A stretch of DNA of 64,000 nt from Prorocentrum cordatum (GCA_963575745.1 CAUYUJ010003636.1:380437-444436); one strand, 5' to 3'. Positions 1 to 11,256 are shown, numbered from the stretch's first letter. Numbers and translations are program-made. The notes: generated by a model not told the origin, from the letters alone.

Positions 1-71
1 AGTGGTAGTAGTAGTAGTGGTAGTAGTGTAGTAGTAGTAGTAGTAGTAGTAGTAGAGTAGTAGTAGTAGTC

Positions 72-105
<34 letters not shown>

Positions 106-238
106 TAGTAGTAGTAGTAGTAGTACTAGTAGTAGTAGTAGTAGTACTACTACTACTACTACTACTACAACTACTAGTAGTAGTTGTTGTAGTAGTAGTG
201 GTAGTGGTAATTAGTGGTAGTGGTAGGAGTAGTAGTAC

Positions 239-275
<37 letters not shown>

Positions 276-340
276 CGTAGTCGTAGTCGTAGTCGTAGTC
301 GTAGTCGTAGTCGTAGTGGTAGTAGTAGTAGTCGGAGGTG
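1..340. repeat. (TAG)n / (AGT)n microsatellite
   Basis: Almost pure TAG/AGT triplets with a few interruptions (TAC and TCG blocks). The open frames it creates are homopolymeric (Val, Ser, Leu) and not credible genes. It is related to the longer TAG array at 1925-2300. Confidence 0.95.
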
Positions 341-689
341 AGGGGGTGAGATCGAAGTGGAACGGAGAGCCCCCCTACCGGGAAATCGATTTCGGTTTCG
401 TGTTCGTGCGTGCCGTGCGTGCGGGCGAGGCGAAGCTGCGTGGGCGGGCGAGAGAAAGTCTCCTGTGGCTGAGGCGCGGCCGGACCAAATGATTCTCCAC
501 CGGGCGGCCGGTGGCCCGCGGTGTCCCGCCGGTGTCCCGCGAAAGTCCCGTGTGGCTGAGGCGCGGCCGGACCAAATGATTCCCTTCCGGGCGGCCGGTG
601 GCCCGCGGTGTCCCGCCGGTGTCCCGCGAAAGTCCCGCGGTGTCCCGCGGTGCCCCGCGGTGTCCCGCCGGTGTCCCGCGGTGTCCCGC

Positions 690-690
<1 letters not shown>
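341..690. repeat. GC-rich minisatellite: two ~88-bp units, then CGGTGTCCCG decamers
   Basis: A unit with GTGGCTGAGGCGCGGCC, then CCAAATGATTC and a GGCCCGCGGTGTCCCGCC tail, occurs twice (about 452-540 and 541-628). It then collapses into a short CGGTGTCCCG repeat that abuts the GAT array at 690. No gene is recognised. Confidence 0.85.
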
Positions 691-754
<64 letters not shown>

Positions 755-1645
755 CGTGATGATGATGATGATGATGATGGTGATGCTGATGATGATGATG
801 ATGCTGCTGATGATGATGATGATGACGTCGATGATGATGATGGTGATGCTGCTGATGATGATGAGGACGATAATGATGATGCTGATGATGATATGATGAT
901 GATGGTGTCCCGATGATGATGATGATGATGATGATGATGTCGATGATGATGATGACGATGATGATGATGCTGATGGTGTCCGGATGATGAGGATGATGAT
1001 GATCATGATGATTATGTTGATGATCATGATGATGACGATGATGGTGTCCCGATGGTGATGAGTATGATGATGTTGATGTTCATGATGCTGATTATGATGG
1101 TGCCCCGATGATGATGATGTTGATGATGATGAGGTTGATGATGATTATGGCGTCCCGATGATGATGATTATTCTGATGGTGATTGTGATGATGTTGATGA
1201 TGATGGCGTCCCGATGGTGATGATGATGACGATGATGTTGATGCTGATGTTGTTAATGATGATGATGGTGCCCCGATGATGACGACGATGATGATGATGC
1301 TGATGATGATGTTGATGATGCTGCTGATGATGATGATGCTGTCGATGATGAGGATGAGATGATGATGATGATGATGGTGTTCCGATGATGATGATGCTAA
1401 CGATGGTGATCATAATGGTGTCCCGATGATGCTGATGATGATGATGACGATGACTGTGTCCCGATGCTGCTGATGATGATGATGTTGATGATGATGGTTG
1501 TGATGATGGTGATGATGATGGTGGTGTCCCGATGATGTTGATGACCGTGATGATGATGATGATGTTGGTGTTGATGATGAGGACGGTGTCCCGATTATGG
1601 TGATGTTGGTGATGATGATGTTGATGTTGATGTTGTTGTTGATGA
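690..1645. repeat. Degenerate (GAT)n array punctuated by GGTGTCCCG
   Basis: About 950 bp of ATG/GAT triplets. A non-triplet word close to GGTGTCCCGATG recurs about 12 times at irregular spacing (for example near 904, 976, 1042, 1098, 1203, 1265, 1374, 1419, 1520 and 1583). The word is the core of the minisatellite immediately upstream. No gene is recognised. Confidence 0.9.
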
Positions 1646-1654
1646 TGACGTTGA

Positions 1655-1885
1655 TTGTGAGAGCGGTTGTGATATCGATAGTGCAATCGATAGTAAGACC
1701 GAATGTGATATCGATTGTGAGATCGATTCTGAGATCGATTGTGAGATCGATAGTCAAATCAATTGTGAGATAGATCGAGTGAGATCGATTGTGAGATCGA
1801 TCGAGGGAGATCGATCGAGCGAGACCGATACTGAGATCGATAGTTAGATCGATAGTGAGACCGATCGAGTGAGACGTTGGTTCCT
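1655..1885. repeat. GATC/ATCGAT-dense short tandem repeat
   Basis: Degenerate ~12-bp units of the form GATCGATNGTGA, very dense in GATC. A related array in the opposite orientation lies at 23125-23385; both lie next to triplet arrays or low-complexity DNA. Confidence 0.8.
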
Positions 1886-1924
1886 CCCCCCCCAAACCTC
1901 CTTATCACCCGAAGGGTGGTCGTA

Positions 1925-2310
<386 letters not shown>

Positions 2311-3184
2311 TAGCTCCGAAGGTCCGTCGGACCAGTGCTTTGCGGGTATTACGCAAGCTTGTAGAGAACAACCTGGATGACCTGCATGTTCCACTAGGTT
2401 GCTTGCAGGGTGAAGCCGCGAAGTTCTCAAATCGGAAGAAACAAGGAGTCCATAACCACATTGAATTGAGCCAAGGCTTGGGGGCAGAAGCTTAAGCCAG
2501 AAGCTTGAGCCCTGCGTTCGTGCGACAAGCGGAGAGGTTCAACGGCCAGGACGATGATTCTGTCTGCACCACGACCACACTGGCGATGACGTGAGGAATG
2601 ATGCCACCAGCGTAGGCGAGACGAAAAAAGTCGGTAAACAGATCAGGACTTTTAGTCTAGGGTTACCATGGCACTGGGCTTCAAGCGGCCGCGTATCAGC
2701 ATAGTATCAAATCTTCTCGAGCTCCGCTCTTCTGGCCCCTCGCCTCGTCTGCGTGGGGCCAGGAGCTCTGCATCTGCTCTGTGGCACGCCCGCACTTCTG
2801 CAACCTATCTGCGCCTGCTCCTGCTTGCCACACCCTCCGTGGAACGAGGGGTGCGAGACGCGGCACGCGCGGATGAGACATGGAAGCGAACGGAAGCAGC
2901 AAGAGATAACCATAATGTCAGGAGGAAGCCAGACGGAACGTGAGCATGCCTGGCTCGCCCAATGGCAACGTCTTCCACTCCCCTCTCGCCTCGCTGCTCC
3001 TCCTTTCCAACCCTGCCCCCTCCCACCAGCTCATGTCGCCATGCTCTGGACGAAGCATAGACGCGTGCTCCTCCGCGCTGAAAGTCCTCACCGGGACTTT
3101 CGCAGGCTCGTGGGGCACAGTGGAAAAATACAAGGCCGACTCTGGACACCCTGTGACCAAGAATGTTGACGTCCCACTGTCGGC
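2311..3184. other. Unique GC-rich DNA, no gene recognised
   Basis: Moderately complex sequence between the TAG array and a foldback element. Open frames on both strands are short and match nothing I recognise. At 2466-2512, minus strand, four short words resemble degenerate spliced-leader relics (GGCTCAAG, CTGGCTTAAG, CCCCCAAG, TTGGCTCAA). This is weak evidence of a retroposed sequence. Confidence 0.4.
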
Positions 3185-3357
3185 TACACGTAAGTGTGAC
3201 CCTAGGCAAGAGTGATCTCTGGTGCGCGGCATTCGGGGGGCGCGGGGAGCCCAAATCCAAGCGCCCTAGCCGCTGATGCCGCATCGCAGTCAGTGGTCGG
3301 GAGACCTCCAGTGGGCCTGCACCAAGGGTCGCTCCAGTGAAGGGTCACTCTTACTCC
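3185..3357. mobile_element. Foldback/MITE-like element, family 1, copy 1
   Basis: The left end (TACACGTAAGTGTGACC, then a GTGATCTCTGGTGCGC-like block) is the imperfect inverted complement of the right end (CACCAAGGGTCGCTCC through GGTCACTCTTACTCC). Length about 170 bp with no coding potential. The same ends recur at 17301-17477 and, degraded, at 45839-45970, which supports a non-autonomous mobile family. Target-site duplications were not identified. Confidence 0.6.
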
Positions 3358-4630
3358 AAGTTTCTTAATGATTCTTAATGAGCGTCGGGGGGGAGGGGGG
3401 GCGTCACCCCCCGCCGACAGCCCCACATCGACCCCCGTCGCGGGCAGCCACCGCGCGCCGAAGGCGCTCCGACCCCCGTCGCGGCGCGACGACGAGGCGA
3501 AGTTGACCCGCGTCGGTGGGATCCCCCCCCCCCCCACCGCGCGCGTTGAGCAACCCAGAGTGCGCGTAGTCGATCACTGCCTCTTGTAGCTAATTGGGCT
3601 TGCCCGTTGGCCCGGACACCCTGCTCGCCTGCCTGCCTCTTCGCTGGCGGCCGCGACCGAAAAAGTAGTCGATCCCTGTTCCCTCGCCGCCCTCCGCCGA
3701 CCTTCCGCCCGCCTCCGCCGGCGGACCCGCCGCCCCCTCTGCTTCCGCCGTTGTCCGCGGGCCTTCCGCCGAAGGCGAAAGGCGCCGAAGGCGAGGCCCT
3801 TGCTTGGGCAAGCGCGCTCCACTGCCCGCAAAGTGACTGCTCGCAGATGGCCTGGATCCGCCGCGGGTGATCTACGATCCATTACGTGTGGGGAGGCCGT
3901 TCTGCTTCGGGCGATTGCGAGTAGGTACTTCGCGAGTAGCAGAACGCCCTCGGTGATTTCTGGAACGCCACACCTGCGTGTTGCGGCCGATGTGCGATCT
4001 GCAGCATGCGCAGGAGCCCTGGCACTCGACATCAGCCTGGACCAGGAGTGTCCTCCGCACGAGGCGCCCTGCGCCATGAAGATCGCCATGAGGGCGCAAG
4101 GAAGACATTCCCGCACGGCGAAAACTATCCCACGACCTGCCCACCACTATGGCCTTGAAGCAGACTTGCCGACAAGGGCGCAAGAACATGGCAGCAACTC
4201 CCTTGCGCACGCGACGTGCTGTAAGGAAGCAGAGCACGACGCCCGCAGCAGAAAACTGGCACATGCAGCAGCGGTGAGCATGATCACTTGACAACACCTC
4301 CCAGGACAGCTTGTTGCCAGCCAATGTCGAAAACAGCGGTCATCCGGCGAAAAGAGTCCATCCGGCGACGCGACTTACTAGTTGCAATGCTTTCTACACG
4401 ATTAGCTCACGCAGATTAGAGCCCATCGATGCAGCGCTTGCGCGGAGATTCGCTGCATGCAATTTCATTCGGCACCGAACGGACTCTCCGCTTGAGCGCG
4501 GGCGACAATTCTGCTTGCAATTCTGGTGGCAATTCAAGGATAGAAGGGCAGGAGATAATGGAAAAGGAGAAATCAAGAGAGGCTCGCATCACCTCCGACG
4601 CCGTACCCCTCCCAACAGAGGCCTCCTAGA
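3358..4630. other. GC-rich DNA without a recognisable gene
   Basis: Contains G/C homopolymer runs (3390-3540) and a CCG/GCC-rich stretch (3650-3790). From 3850 to 4600 the sequence is more complex, but its open frames are short, overlap on both strands and show no recognisable domain. I see nothing supportable here. Confidence 0.5.
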
Positions 4631-4639
4631 TGGTATCGG

Positions 4640-4830
4640 AACAGATGGGGTCGAAGGATCGCGCCGCATCGCCATTGCCTCGGCGATGCATCGGCGACGC
4701 ATCGGGGATGCACTGGCAATGCATCGGCGATGTCGGCGTGAAGCAAATCGGCCTCCACATCGAACCGTCTCGCCGATGCGTCGGCGATACGGCTCGACCC
4801 TCCGACCCCGTCTGCTCCGACCCCATCTAG
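4640..4830. repeat. GCATCGGCGATG 12-bp minisatellite
   Basis: Repeated words close to GCATCGGCGATG and its near complement (for example 4680-4735 and 4770-4800), bracketed by GATC-GGAG words in both orientations. Non-coding. Confidence 0.7.
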
Positions 4831-5102
4831 GCGGCCTATTCCCACCCATCGAACGAATGAGGCAGCGGCCAAGTGCTGGCAAGAGTGGGCATCGCTCCAA
4901 CTGACTACCTACCGCACTACCCCAACCCCACCCGAAGACCCAGACGTCGGGTTGGGGGGGGGGTACGGGATCCATATGTGTTTTTTCACCCACCGAGCCA
5001 CCTGGACAACTCTTGGCGGGCCTAAATGGACGCCTGTACTTCGGATATCCTTACCTCTGGTGGCTCTGATAAGAAAACGGAGGGCTTTCTGACCCAAAAC
5101 TT

Positions 5103-5215
5103 AGCCACACGCGCGATTATCTTCGCGCCCTCGTGAAGGGCAGCCGCTCTGGCCCAGACCGCGATGCGCGAAGCGCGGTAATCTTCGCGCCCCAGCGGGG
5201 GGGGGGACCCAAGCA
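5103..5215 (+). repeat. Dispersed repeat, copy 1 (partner near 48663-48778)
   Basis: The block ACGCGCGATTATCTTCGCGC, then a GCGATGCGCGAAGCGCGG word and TTCGCGCCCC, matches 48663-48778 in the same order and spacing. Function unknown. Confidence 0.6.
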
Positions 5216-5486
5216 TCTGATTGACTGGCTGGGCTGATCTGAAGGGCGAGGGAGCGGGGGAGGGCGCGGGGGAGGGGGAGAGGGATAAGCCAAACGCAGA
5301 GGGAAGGAGGGAGGGAGGCAGGCAGGCAGGCAGACAGGCACGCAGAGAGCAAACGAGGAGGGCATGACCCCCTCGATTCCTGTAATCTGCCCAGCCCAGG
5401 GTTCGCACCCGCTCGAGGCCCTGAAGCACGTCCAGCATCGACAGCTCGAAATCCTGCGGCAACAGCGCCCGTGGACGGGCCCGGAG

Positions 5487-6395
5487 GAGGAGGATGAGGA
5501 GGAGGAGGACCAATTTTAACCCAAGACTCATCAACGACGTTGACATACATCCTCCCTCCAAGACCCCTCTGCGTAGGCCCCTATAAGGCGCCATTTCCAC
5601 TGAAGGAACTTCCCCCCTTGGAGGACAACCGTGTGAACATCTTAAAGCGCGCCAAAACACCATTCTCAGGACTTGAACGCCACGAGCTCACCTGACTGTT
5701 ACGTCATGGCGATCCTGAATCGTGCCAGGACACCTTCCTGGGACTTCAACACCGCGAATCAACGTAAATGTTGCGCCCTGGCAGTCCTGAACCGTTCCAC
5801 ACCGTTTCTGATGCGTTAACCATGAGAGCCAATGAAAGCCTTGCAAACATGTTACAACTAATGCACGCGGCGCTAAAACGAAAACCACAATTTGAGAAGG
5901 AACCGCCTTCAACCCGTAAGACTGTTGCAACTGTTTAGAAAGAATGTGCGCGGCGCCAAGGCGAGAATCACAGTTTGAAAATAAACCGCCCTCAATACAT
6001 GAAGCTCATGCAAAGGTCTAAAACGAATGTCCACGGCGCTAAGGCGATAATCACATGTTGAAAACTACCCGCCCTCAATCCTCGAAGCTCTTGCAAATGT
6101 TCAACATGAGTGCGCGCGGCGCTACGGCGAGAGCCACCGTTTGAAAACGGCCCGTCCTCAATTCATGAAGCTCTTGCAAATGTTCAAAGCGAATGTGCGC
6201 GGCGCTGAGGCGAGAACCACATTCTGGAGAGGGCCCACCCTCCTTCCGTGAAGCTGCTGTCAAGTGTCAAGCGCCAGGGCTATACATGATGAGGGAATCT
6301 CGAGCGAAACGCCGGGCCCTCCCTTTCGACTGGCCTCGAAGTGCGATAGGGAGGAGTCATCTATAAGGAAAAAGAACGGAGAAGGAGGAGACGGA
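5487..6395 (-). repeat. Composite dispersed repeat, inverted copy of 14225-14958
   Basis: From the AACCCAAGACTCATC word near 5520 to the GGAGGAGTCATCTATAAGG word near 6350, the order of blocks is the inverse complement of 14225-14958. The inner part (about 5860-6270) is five tandem ~81-bp units, each with GGCGCTAAGGCGA-, TTTGAAAA- and CGCCCTCAAT-like words. Both copies are bounded by GGA/TCC triplet runs. No coding capacity is recognised. Confidence 0.75.
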
Positions 6396-6399
6396 AGAG

Positions 6400-6615
6400 G
6401 GGGGGGGGGGAGGGGGGGAGGGGGGAGGAGGGAGGGAGGAGGAGGAGGAGGGGAGGAGGAGGAAGAGGAGGAGGAGGAGGAAGAGGAGGAGGAGGGGGCC
6501 AGAGGAGGAGTAGGAGGAGTAGGAGGAGGAGGAGGAGGAGGAGGAGGAGGAGGAGGAGGAGGAGGAGCAACAAGAGCAGGAGGAGGAGGACGAGGGGGGG
6601 AGGGGAGGAGAGGGA
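6400..6615. repeat. (GGA)n microsatellite
   Basis: GAG/GGA triplets with G-runs. The flanking segment 6615-6690 (CAAGCTAGGTGCC and following) is repeated at 7270-7345. Confidence 0.9.
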
Positions 6616-6689
6616 AAGGAGTGCAAGCTAGGTGCCCTCGCGCCACATCTAACATCCGATCCCCACATCCTACCCCTCCCATCCCTTCA

Positions 6690-7500
6690 TATTGCACTGA
6701 TGTGTTCTCTATCCGCGGACGCGTGTCGTAGCCGACCTGGAACTCCAACAAAAAGATCCCATCGTGTTATGCACAATCGGAGAAAGCGGAGCTGCGTCAA
6801 TAGGAGGAAGGGGTGGCGGGTGAGCAGGAGGATGAGCAGGAGGCAAAGGGGGAGGTTACGGAATGAGGAGGACGAAGACGAACAACAGCAACAGGAACTG
6901 TAATGGAAGGAGCCCGAAGAGCAGGAGGGCCAGGGAAGGTTGAGGAGAGGAAATGAAGGGGGCAAAGACAATGAAAACGGACTCGGATCCAGAAAGGTGC
7001 CCGATGCTGGGGGGAGAGCGCCATTTGAACGACGGGAGCAAAGCGCCGATCCGAAAATGAGGCCCACGCTGCAGCGGGAATACCATTTCAAACACCGAAA
7101 TCAACCATATTGCAGGCACATACGGAACCAAACTAAAACAGCGTTTGCGACCGTGCGCAACGCAAAACAATATGCGGAGAAGGCCGATCACCTTATGCAC
7201 AGAGTCAGAGGAGTGTAGTATTCCGAATGTGTAGCTGTGGAGGGAAGGGAGGGGAGGGAGGGAGGGGGAGAGGGGAGGGCAAGCTAGGTGCTAGGTACGC
7301 TCGCGTCATATCTGACATCCTACCCCTCCCTCCCATCCCTTACCATGGCGCAGATCCCCTCTCTACTCGCACAGTCGGATGTCAAGCAGGGCGATGATCC
7401 CGAAAGGGTACGCGATGCATTGTAGAGCACGGCATGGCATGGCGTAGAAGAGCACCGCGAAGCGTAGTATCAACCTGGCATTGAATTGCATGCCGTGGCA
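6690..7500. other. Low-complexity and duplicated DNA, no gene
   Basis: Contains a purine-rich stretch (6790-6960), a diverged unit of the downstream GCTGCAGCGGGA repeat (near 7050-7085), and a second copy of the CAAGCTAGGTGC segment at 7270-7345. No convincing reading frame. Confidence 0.6.
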
Positions 7501-7507
7501 CGGCACG

Positions 7508-7720
7508 GGAAATGACGCCAGCGCTGCAGCGGGAGCACGAGTCGAAACGAGCGGAAGCGCGGAAATGAGGCCAGCGCTGCAGCGGGAGCACGATTCGGAA
7601 CGAGCGGAAGCACGGAAATGAGGCCAGCGCTGCAGCGAGAGCACGATTCGGAACGAGCGGGGCCCGAAAATGAGGCCAGCGCCTCAGCGAGAGCAGCATT
7701 TTGGAAAAGAATGCAAGCGA
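7508..7720 (+). repeat. ~53-bp tandem repeat (GCTGCAGCGGGAGCACGA core)
   Basis: Three to four units of GAAATGAGGCCAGCGCTGCA, then GCACGATTCGGAACGAGC. Another unit and a half lie at 8128-8220, after an intervening duplication. Confidence 0.85.
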
Positions 7721-7779
7721 AAGCCTGACTCCGGGGAAAGCTTCCCGGGCGCCAGAAGCAGAAATTCAGCATTTTCAAA

Positions 7780-8130
7780 AGAAAAAATTGTATTGGAATG
7801 GCCTTTTTTCGGCGCCGCCTCGGAACTCGATTTTCCGGCGCCGGCCGGAACCGGCTCCGGACCCGGCCCGGGCGCCGGCCCGGGCGCCGGCTCGGGCGTC
7901 CGGCCCGGGCGCCGGCTCGGGCGCCGGCCTGGGCGTCGGAATCGGCCCGGAGGCCTCCCGGGCGCCGGAAGAAGAAATTGCATTTTCAAAAGAAAAATGT
8001 GTATTAGAATGGCCTTTTTTCGGCGCCGCCTCGGAACTCGATTTTCCGGCGCCGGCCGGAACCGGCTCCGGACCCGGCCCGGCGCCGGCCCGGGCGCCGG
8101 CTCGGGCGTGCAGCCCGGGCGCCGGCGGAA
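7780..8130 (+). repeat. Two direct copies of a GCGCCGG-rich unit (period ~212 bp)
   Basis: The words GAATGGCCTTTTTTCGGCGC and CTCGGAACTCGATTTTCCGG start near 7796 and again near 8008. Each is followed by a GGCCCGGGCGCCGGC tract of variable length. The block is embedded between units of the 53-bp repeat. Confidence 0.85.
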
Positions 8131-8239
8131 ATGATGCCAGCGCTGCAGCGGGAGCACGATTCGGAACGAGCGGGGCCCGAAAATGAGGCCGGCGCCTCAG
8201 CGAGAGCAGCATTTTGGGAAATGCAAGCGAAAACCCAAC

Positions 8240-8535
8240 TCCGGGGAAACCTGTGTAAAAAAACAGTACGCGGGGGGGGGGGGCGAATATTCCCAAGACG
8301 TCATCAGGGGAAGAGGGAGAGTAGTATTCATATTGAGTAATTGTGGAGGGGGATTGGGGCAGGGGGAGAGAAGGAGGAGGAGAACAGAGGAAAGAAGGGG
8401 GAGGATGCGGAGGAATCTGCCGACACAGCATGCGGGTCCAAAGAGCATACGGAAGGAAGTGGATCGCCGAGCAGGATAAAGGGGGTTCGAGGTGGAGGGC
8501 GCTCGACATCAGCGAACGAGAAACAGTTTGAAGTG
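8240..8535. other. Intervening purine-rich DNA, no gene
   Basis: A G10-type run near 8270 and purine-rich sequence. No recognisable gene or structured repeat. Confidence 0.4.
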
Positions 8536-9060
8536 ATTTCTATAATCGGCCTCTTGGGCTTCAAGTGCCGCCTGAGATGGCCCAAAACGGCCCCAAAGGG
8601 GCACCAAGACGGCGCTCCAAGAAGGCCCAGCAAGCCTCGACGAGATGCCAAGAGGTCTCAAGAGGCCATTGGGAGGCTCACGCGTGGCTCCAAGACGCTC
8701 CAAGAGAGGCCCCAGACAGCGAAAACCAGCAAAACAGAATTGGCTTGTTCGCGCTCTCGGCTCAGCATGGTCTCAAGGTGGTGGATTCAGAAGGCTCAAA
8801 GACTGCCCACGAGGTCCCAAGAACCACCCAAAGCGGTCGAAGAGGCCCCAAGACGGTTCAGGAGGGCCTGAATCCAAGATGGCCCAACAACAAAGCCTGA
8901 GGACGGCGCCAAGGGAGCCCAAGAGAGCTCCCTGAGAGACTCAAGACGCTCCGAGACGGCTCAAGCGACTCCAAGGGGCCCCTCAAAGGCCCCCTGGAGG
9001 ACCACCAGAGGTCTCCAAGAGAACACCGAGGGGCGCCCGAGACGATCCAAGAGGCTTTCG
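8536..9060 (+). repeat. Degenerate GGCCCAAGA-type dispersed repeat
   Basis: Dense, diverged repetition of words such as AAGACGGC, CCAAGAGG and GATGGCCCAA, in the same style as 18806-19500 and 59935-60530. It is open in several frames without domain content. Confidence 0.6.
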
Positions 9061-9063
9061 GAT

Positions 9064-9212
9064 CTCTGTGCGGATTTCTTGGATCGGCGCTGGAACCTCC
9101 TCCGGCGCTGGAACCCCCTCCCTGGCGCGCGGAGCGCACCAAGGGCGGCGCCAGAGGCGCAAGAAGCGCCGACAGGGGGGCCCCAGCGCCGATCCAAGAG
9201 ATCCGCGCGGAG
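9064..9212. mobile_element. Foldback/MITE-like element, family 2, copy 1
   Basis: Terminal arms 9064-9093 and 9183-9212 are 30-bp inverted repeats with about 27 matches (core CTTGGATCGGCGCTGG). The centre contains CCCTCCCTGGCGCGCGGAG, also present in the copy at 12617-12758. No coding capacity; consistent with a ~150-bp non-autonomous element. Confidence 0.65.
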
Positions 9213-9253
9213 TTTCGACGGCTTCTGTTCCTGATTCTTCCTCGAGTTGTGTA

Positions 9254-9293
9254 TCCCCTACGTGTGGCCTAGACGACCTGAGCGACTCGATGA
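9254..9293 (+). repeat. Left member of a ~40-bp diverged direct repeat flanking the methyltransferase gene
   Basis: ACGTGTGG then GACGACCTG then GACTC-ATGA; the partner with the same order lies at 11531-11570. I could not decide whether the pair is a target duplication or two members of a dispersed family. Confidence 0.45.
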
Positions 9294-9544
9294 GCGTGGT
9301 CGAGTTCAGAAGCCCTGAAGCCAAACATGATGTGATCTCTCTTCTTTATCTGCGACGCGCGTGTATGGTTGTGATAGCTGGTGGTGCTAAACACTTCAGC
9401 TGCGGTATTCAACCGTCGAAGTGTGCAGGATGTACGGCGGCCTGCGGCGTGCCCTTCGCAAAAGGTCCAAACTTGGGCTCAAGTAGCTTGGCGTGGCCAG
9501 GGGGAGTATGCAGCCAGGAACGCGTTGGCGCCGGGCCGGCGAGC

Positions 9545-11256
9545 TCAGCGGCCCTCCACCGATGACAGCCGAGTTACCGTCACGCGGTGGGCCTTGGCCA
9601 CCGACTCCGTCGCGGCCGCATCCTGCTTCGCCTTCTTCATGTACGCCATCACCTTGTTGACCTCCTCGTTGTAGGTGTAGCCCGCATCCCAGTCCCAGCG
9701 GGGGTCCCATTGCCCCCCGCCTCCTCCTCCGTACCACTCCCCTGTTCCATAGGGGACCCCGGGCGTCCCATACTTGAAAGGGATGACCCCTGCCTTCAGA
9801 TCGGTGGCATGCCCGTACACGTGCGGCCCAGGACTAGAGCCCGAGCCTTCCCACTTCTCCAGCTGGTCCAGGCCTGGGACATTGAGATGGCCTTGGCGGG
9901 GGTACTCCAGCTTGGGTGGAGGTGCCGACTTGCACCACGTGGGAACGGGGAGGCCGCGCCTCTCGAAGTACGCAGGATTCACCCACACATGGTCCATATA
10001 GTGAAAGCGCGGCTCAACATAGTTGATCCAATACGCGTCCAGGCCACCGATATAATTGAAGGAGGCATTGTGCATGATCTCAAAGATGAGCTCTTCGGTA
10101 GCGTCTTTGGACCTGTGCTGAACGAAATACTGATACCCACGACCAGTGCGACGACCATCGAAGCGGACCAAGACGACCCCGAACTCGATGTTCTTCCCTG
10201 AATAAAAGAAGGTCTCATTCAGCACCTCTGCCTCATAATGGCCGTTGTGCACGGCCCAGAAGTCAATGGTCTTACGACCGCCCAGTTCTTCCATGAAGGT
10301 GGGGATGTTGTAGGCGTGGATGAAGTGACCACTCTCCATGTCGATTACGCCTTCGGTGTCGAAGCCGATCTTCGTGGCGTTCCCTGTCGGAGACAAGCAC
10401 CCGAGGAATATCCACGCTTTCCGCAGCTTGCCCCACAACGTTGCGAACTCGTAGATTTGAGGCTCGAGTATGAGGCCGCGCCAGCCGGTGAGCTCGAGCA
10501 AGAGCGTGTAGCTGTTCGTCTCGCCATCCCCGCCATGGGTGTCCAGATAGAAGCCGTTGGTGACGTTCTCGAGCACCTGCGTGATGAGCTTGACGTCCTG
10601 CCAGGCGCTGCTGAAGGTTTGGATGTTGTCCCCCGTTTCCAGGCTGTACTCGACCCAATGGGGCACGTCGAGCATGTGCATGGCCGAGTACTCGTGGACG
10701 GGCCACGAGTCGCCGGTGCGGGGCGTGCCGACGCCCCAGGGCAGCTCGGCGCCCTCGCCCTGCCCCTCGGACTCGCCGGCTCTCTGGAACTCCTCCGAGG
10801 GCTGGAACTCCCCTTCCCCCTGGTGGCCCTGGGCCGAGGCCAAGCCGAGAAGGCTGGAGCGGTCGGTGCTGCGCCTTGACTCCTGCAGCGCCCTCCGGAC
10901 AACGCCCGGCGGCATGATCACGGGCCTCCTTTCAGGAGAGGCTGAGTCCAGACGGAGTGAGCCCCGACGGAGACCGAGCACTCCGTGTGGACTCAGCCTC
11001 CTGCCGGAAGAGGCCAAGGCCAGACGGAGCGAGCCCAGGTCGAGACCGAGCGCTCCGTGCGGACTCACTCCGGACAGACTCCGCCTCCGCCGATCCTTGC
11101 AGACGCGTTCTCCAGGCTGCGGAAGAAGTCCATGGCCTCCGGCGACAGCGCCGCGCTGCGCCCGTCGGCCTTGCGGCCGGCGCCCACGGCCTCCGAGCTG
11201 AAGGCGATGCCCTGCGCCAGGGGTGCGCAGAGCGTCAGCAGCAAAAGCGCCACCAT
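9545..11256 (-). CDS. FkbM-like SAM-dependent methyltransferase, secretory-type N-terminus
   Basis: Likely a methyltransferase of the FkbM/Methyltransf_21 type; its substrate is unknown. The body has GFYLDTHGGDGETNSYTLLL (SAM-binding loop equivalent), then GWRGLILEP, then a CLSPTGNATKIGF strand, then IDFWAVHNGHYEAEVL where the family usually has a D-x-E-G-x-E segment, so this site is altered. After it come aromatic-rich sequence and a Gly/Tyr-rich tail. The chosen start is the ATG at 11256, because it gives a clear signal peptide (MVALLLLTLCAPLAQG). That exon runs in a different frame from the body, so an intron near 10.90-11.08 kb is inferred. An alternative start is Met at 10915. Three spliced-leader relics lie just upstream, suggesting retroposition. 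Confident that the gene is real, moderate on family, low on exact exon ends. Confidence 0.7.
10905..11085 (-). other. Putative intron made of two 72-bp hairpin units
   Basis: The signal-peptide exon and the methyltransferase body are in different frames, so an intron must lie between them if both belong to one gene. The interval holds two direct 72-bp units (from about 10939 and 11011). In the first, arms 10942-10958 and 10980-10996 pair at 16 of 17 positions; the second unit has a weaker version of the same hairpin. Candidate edges show similar words on both sides (CTGCAAGGATC and CTGCAGGAGTC), but the exact splice sites are not certain. Confidence 0.45.

Noticed and set aside
10238-11201. 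Plus-strand open frames of 213-214 codons opposite the methyltransferase gene
   Set aside because: They are antisense to a minus-strand frame with recognisable motifs and have only Arg/Pro/Ser-rich composition.
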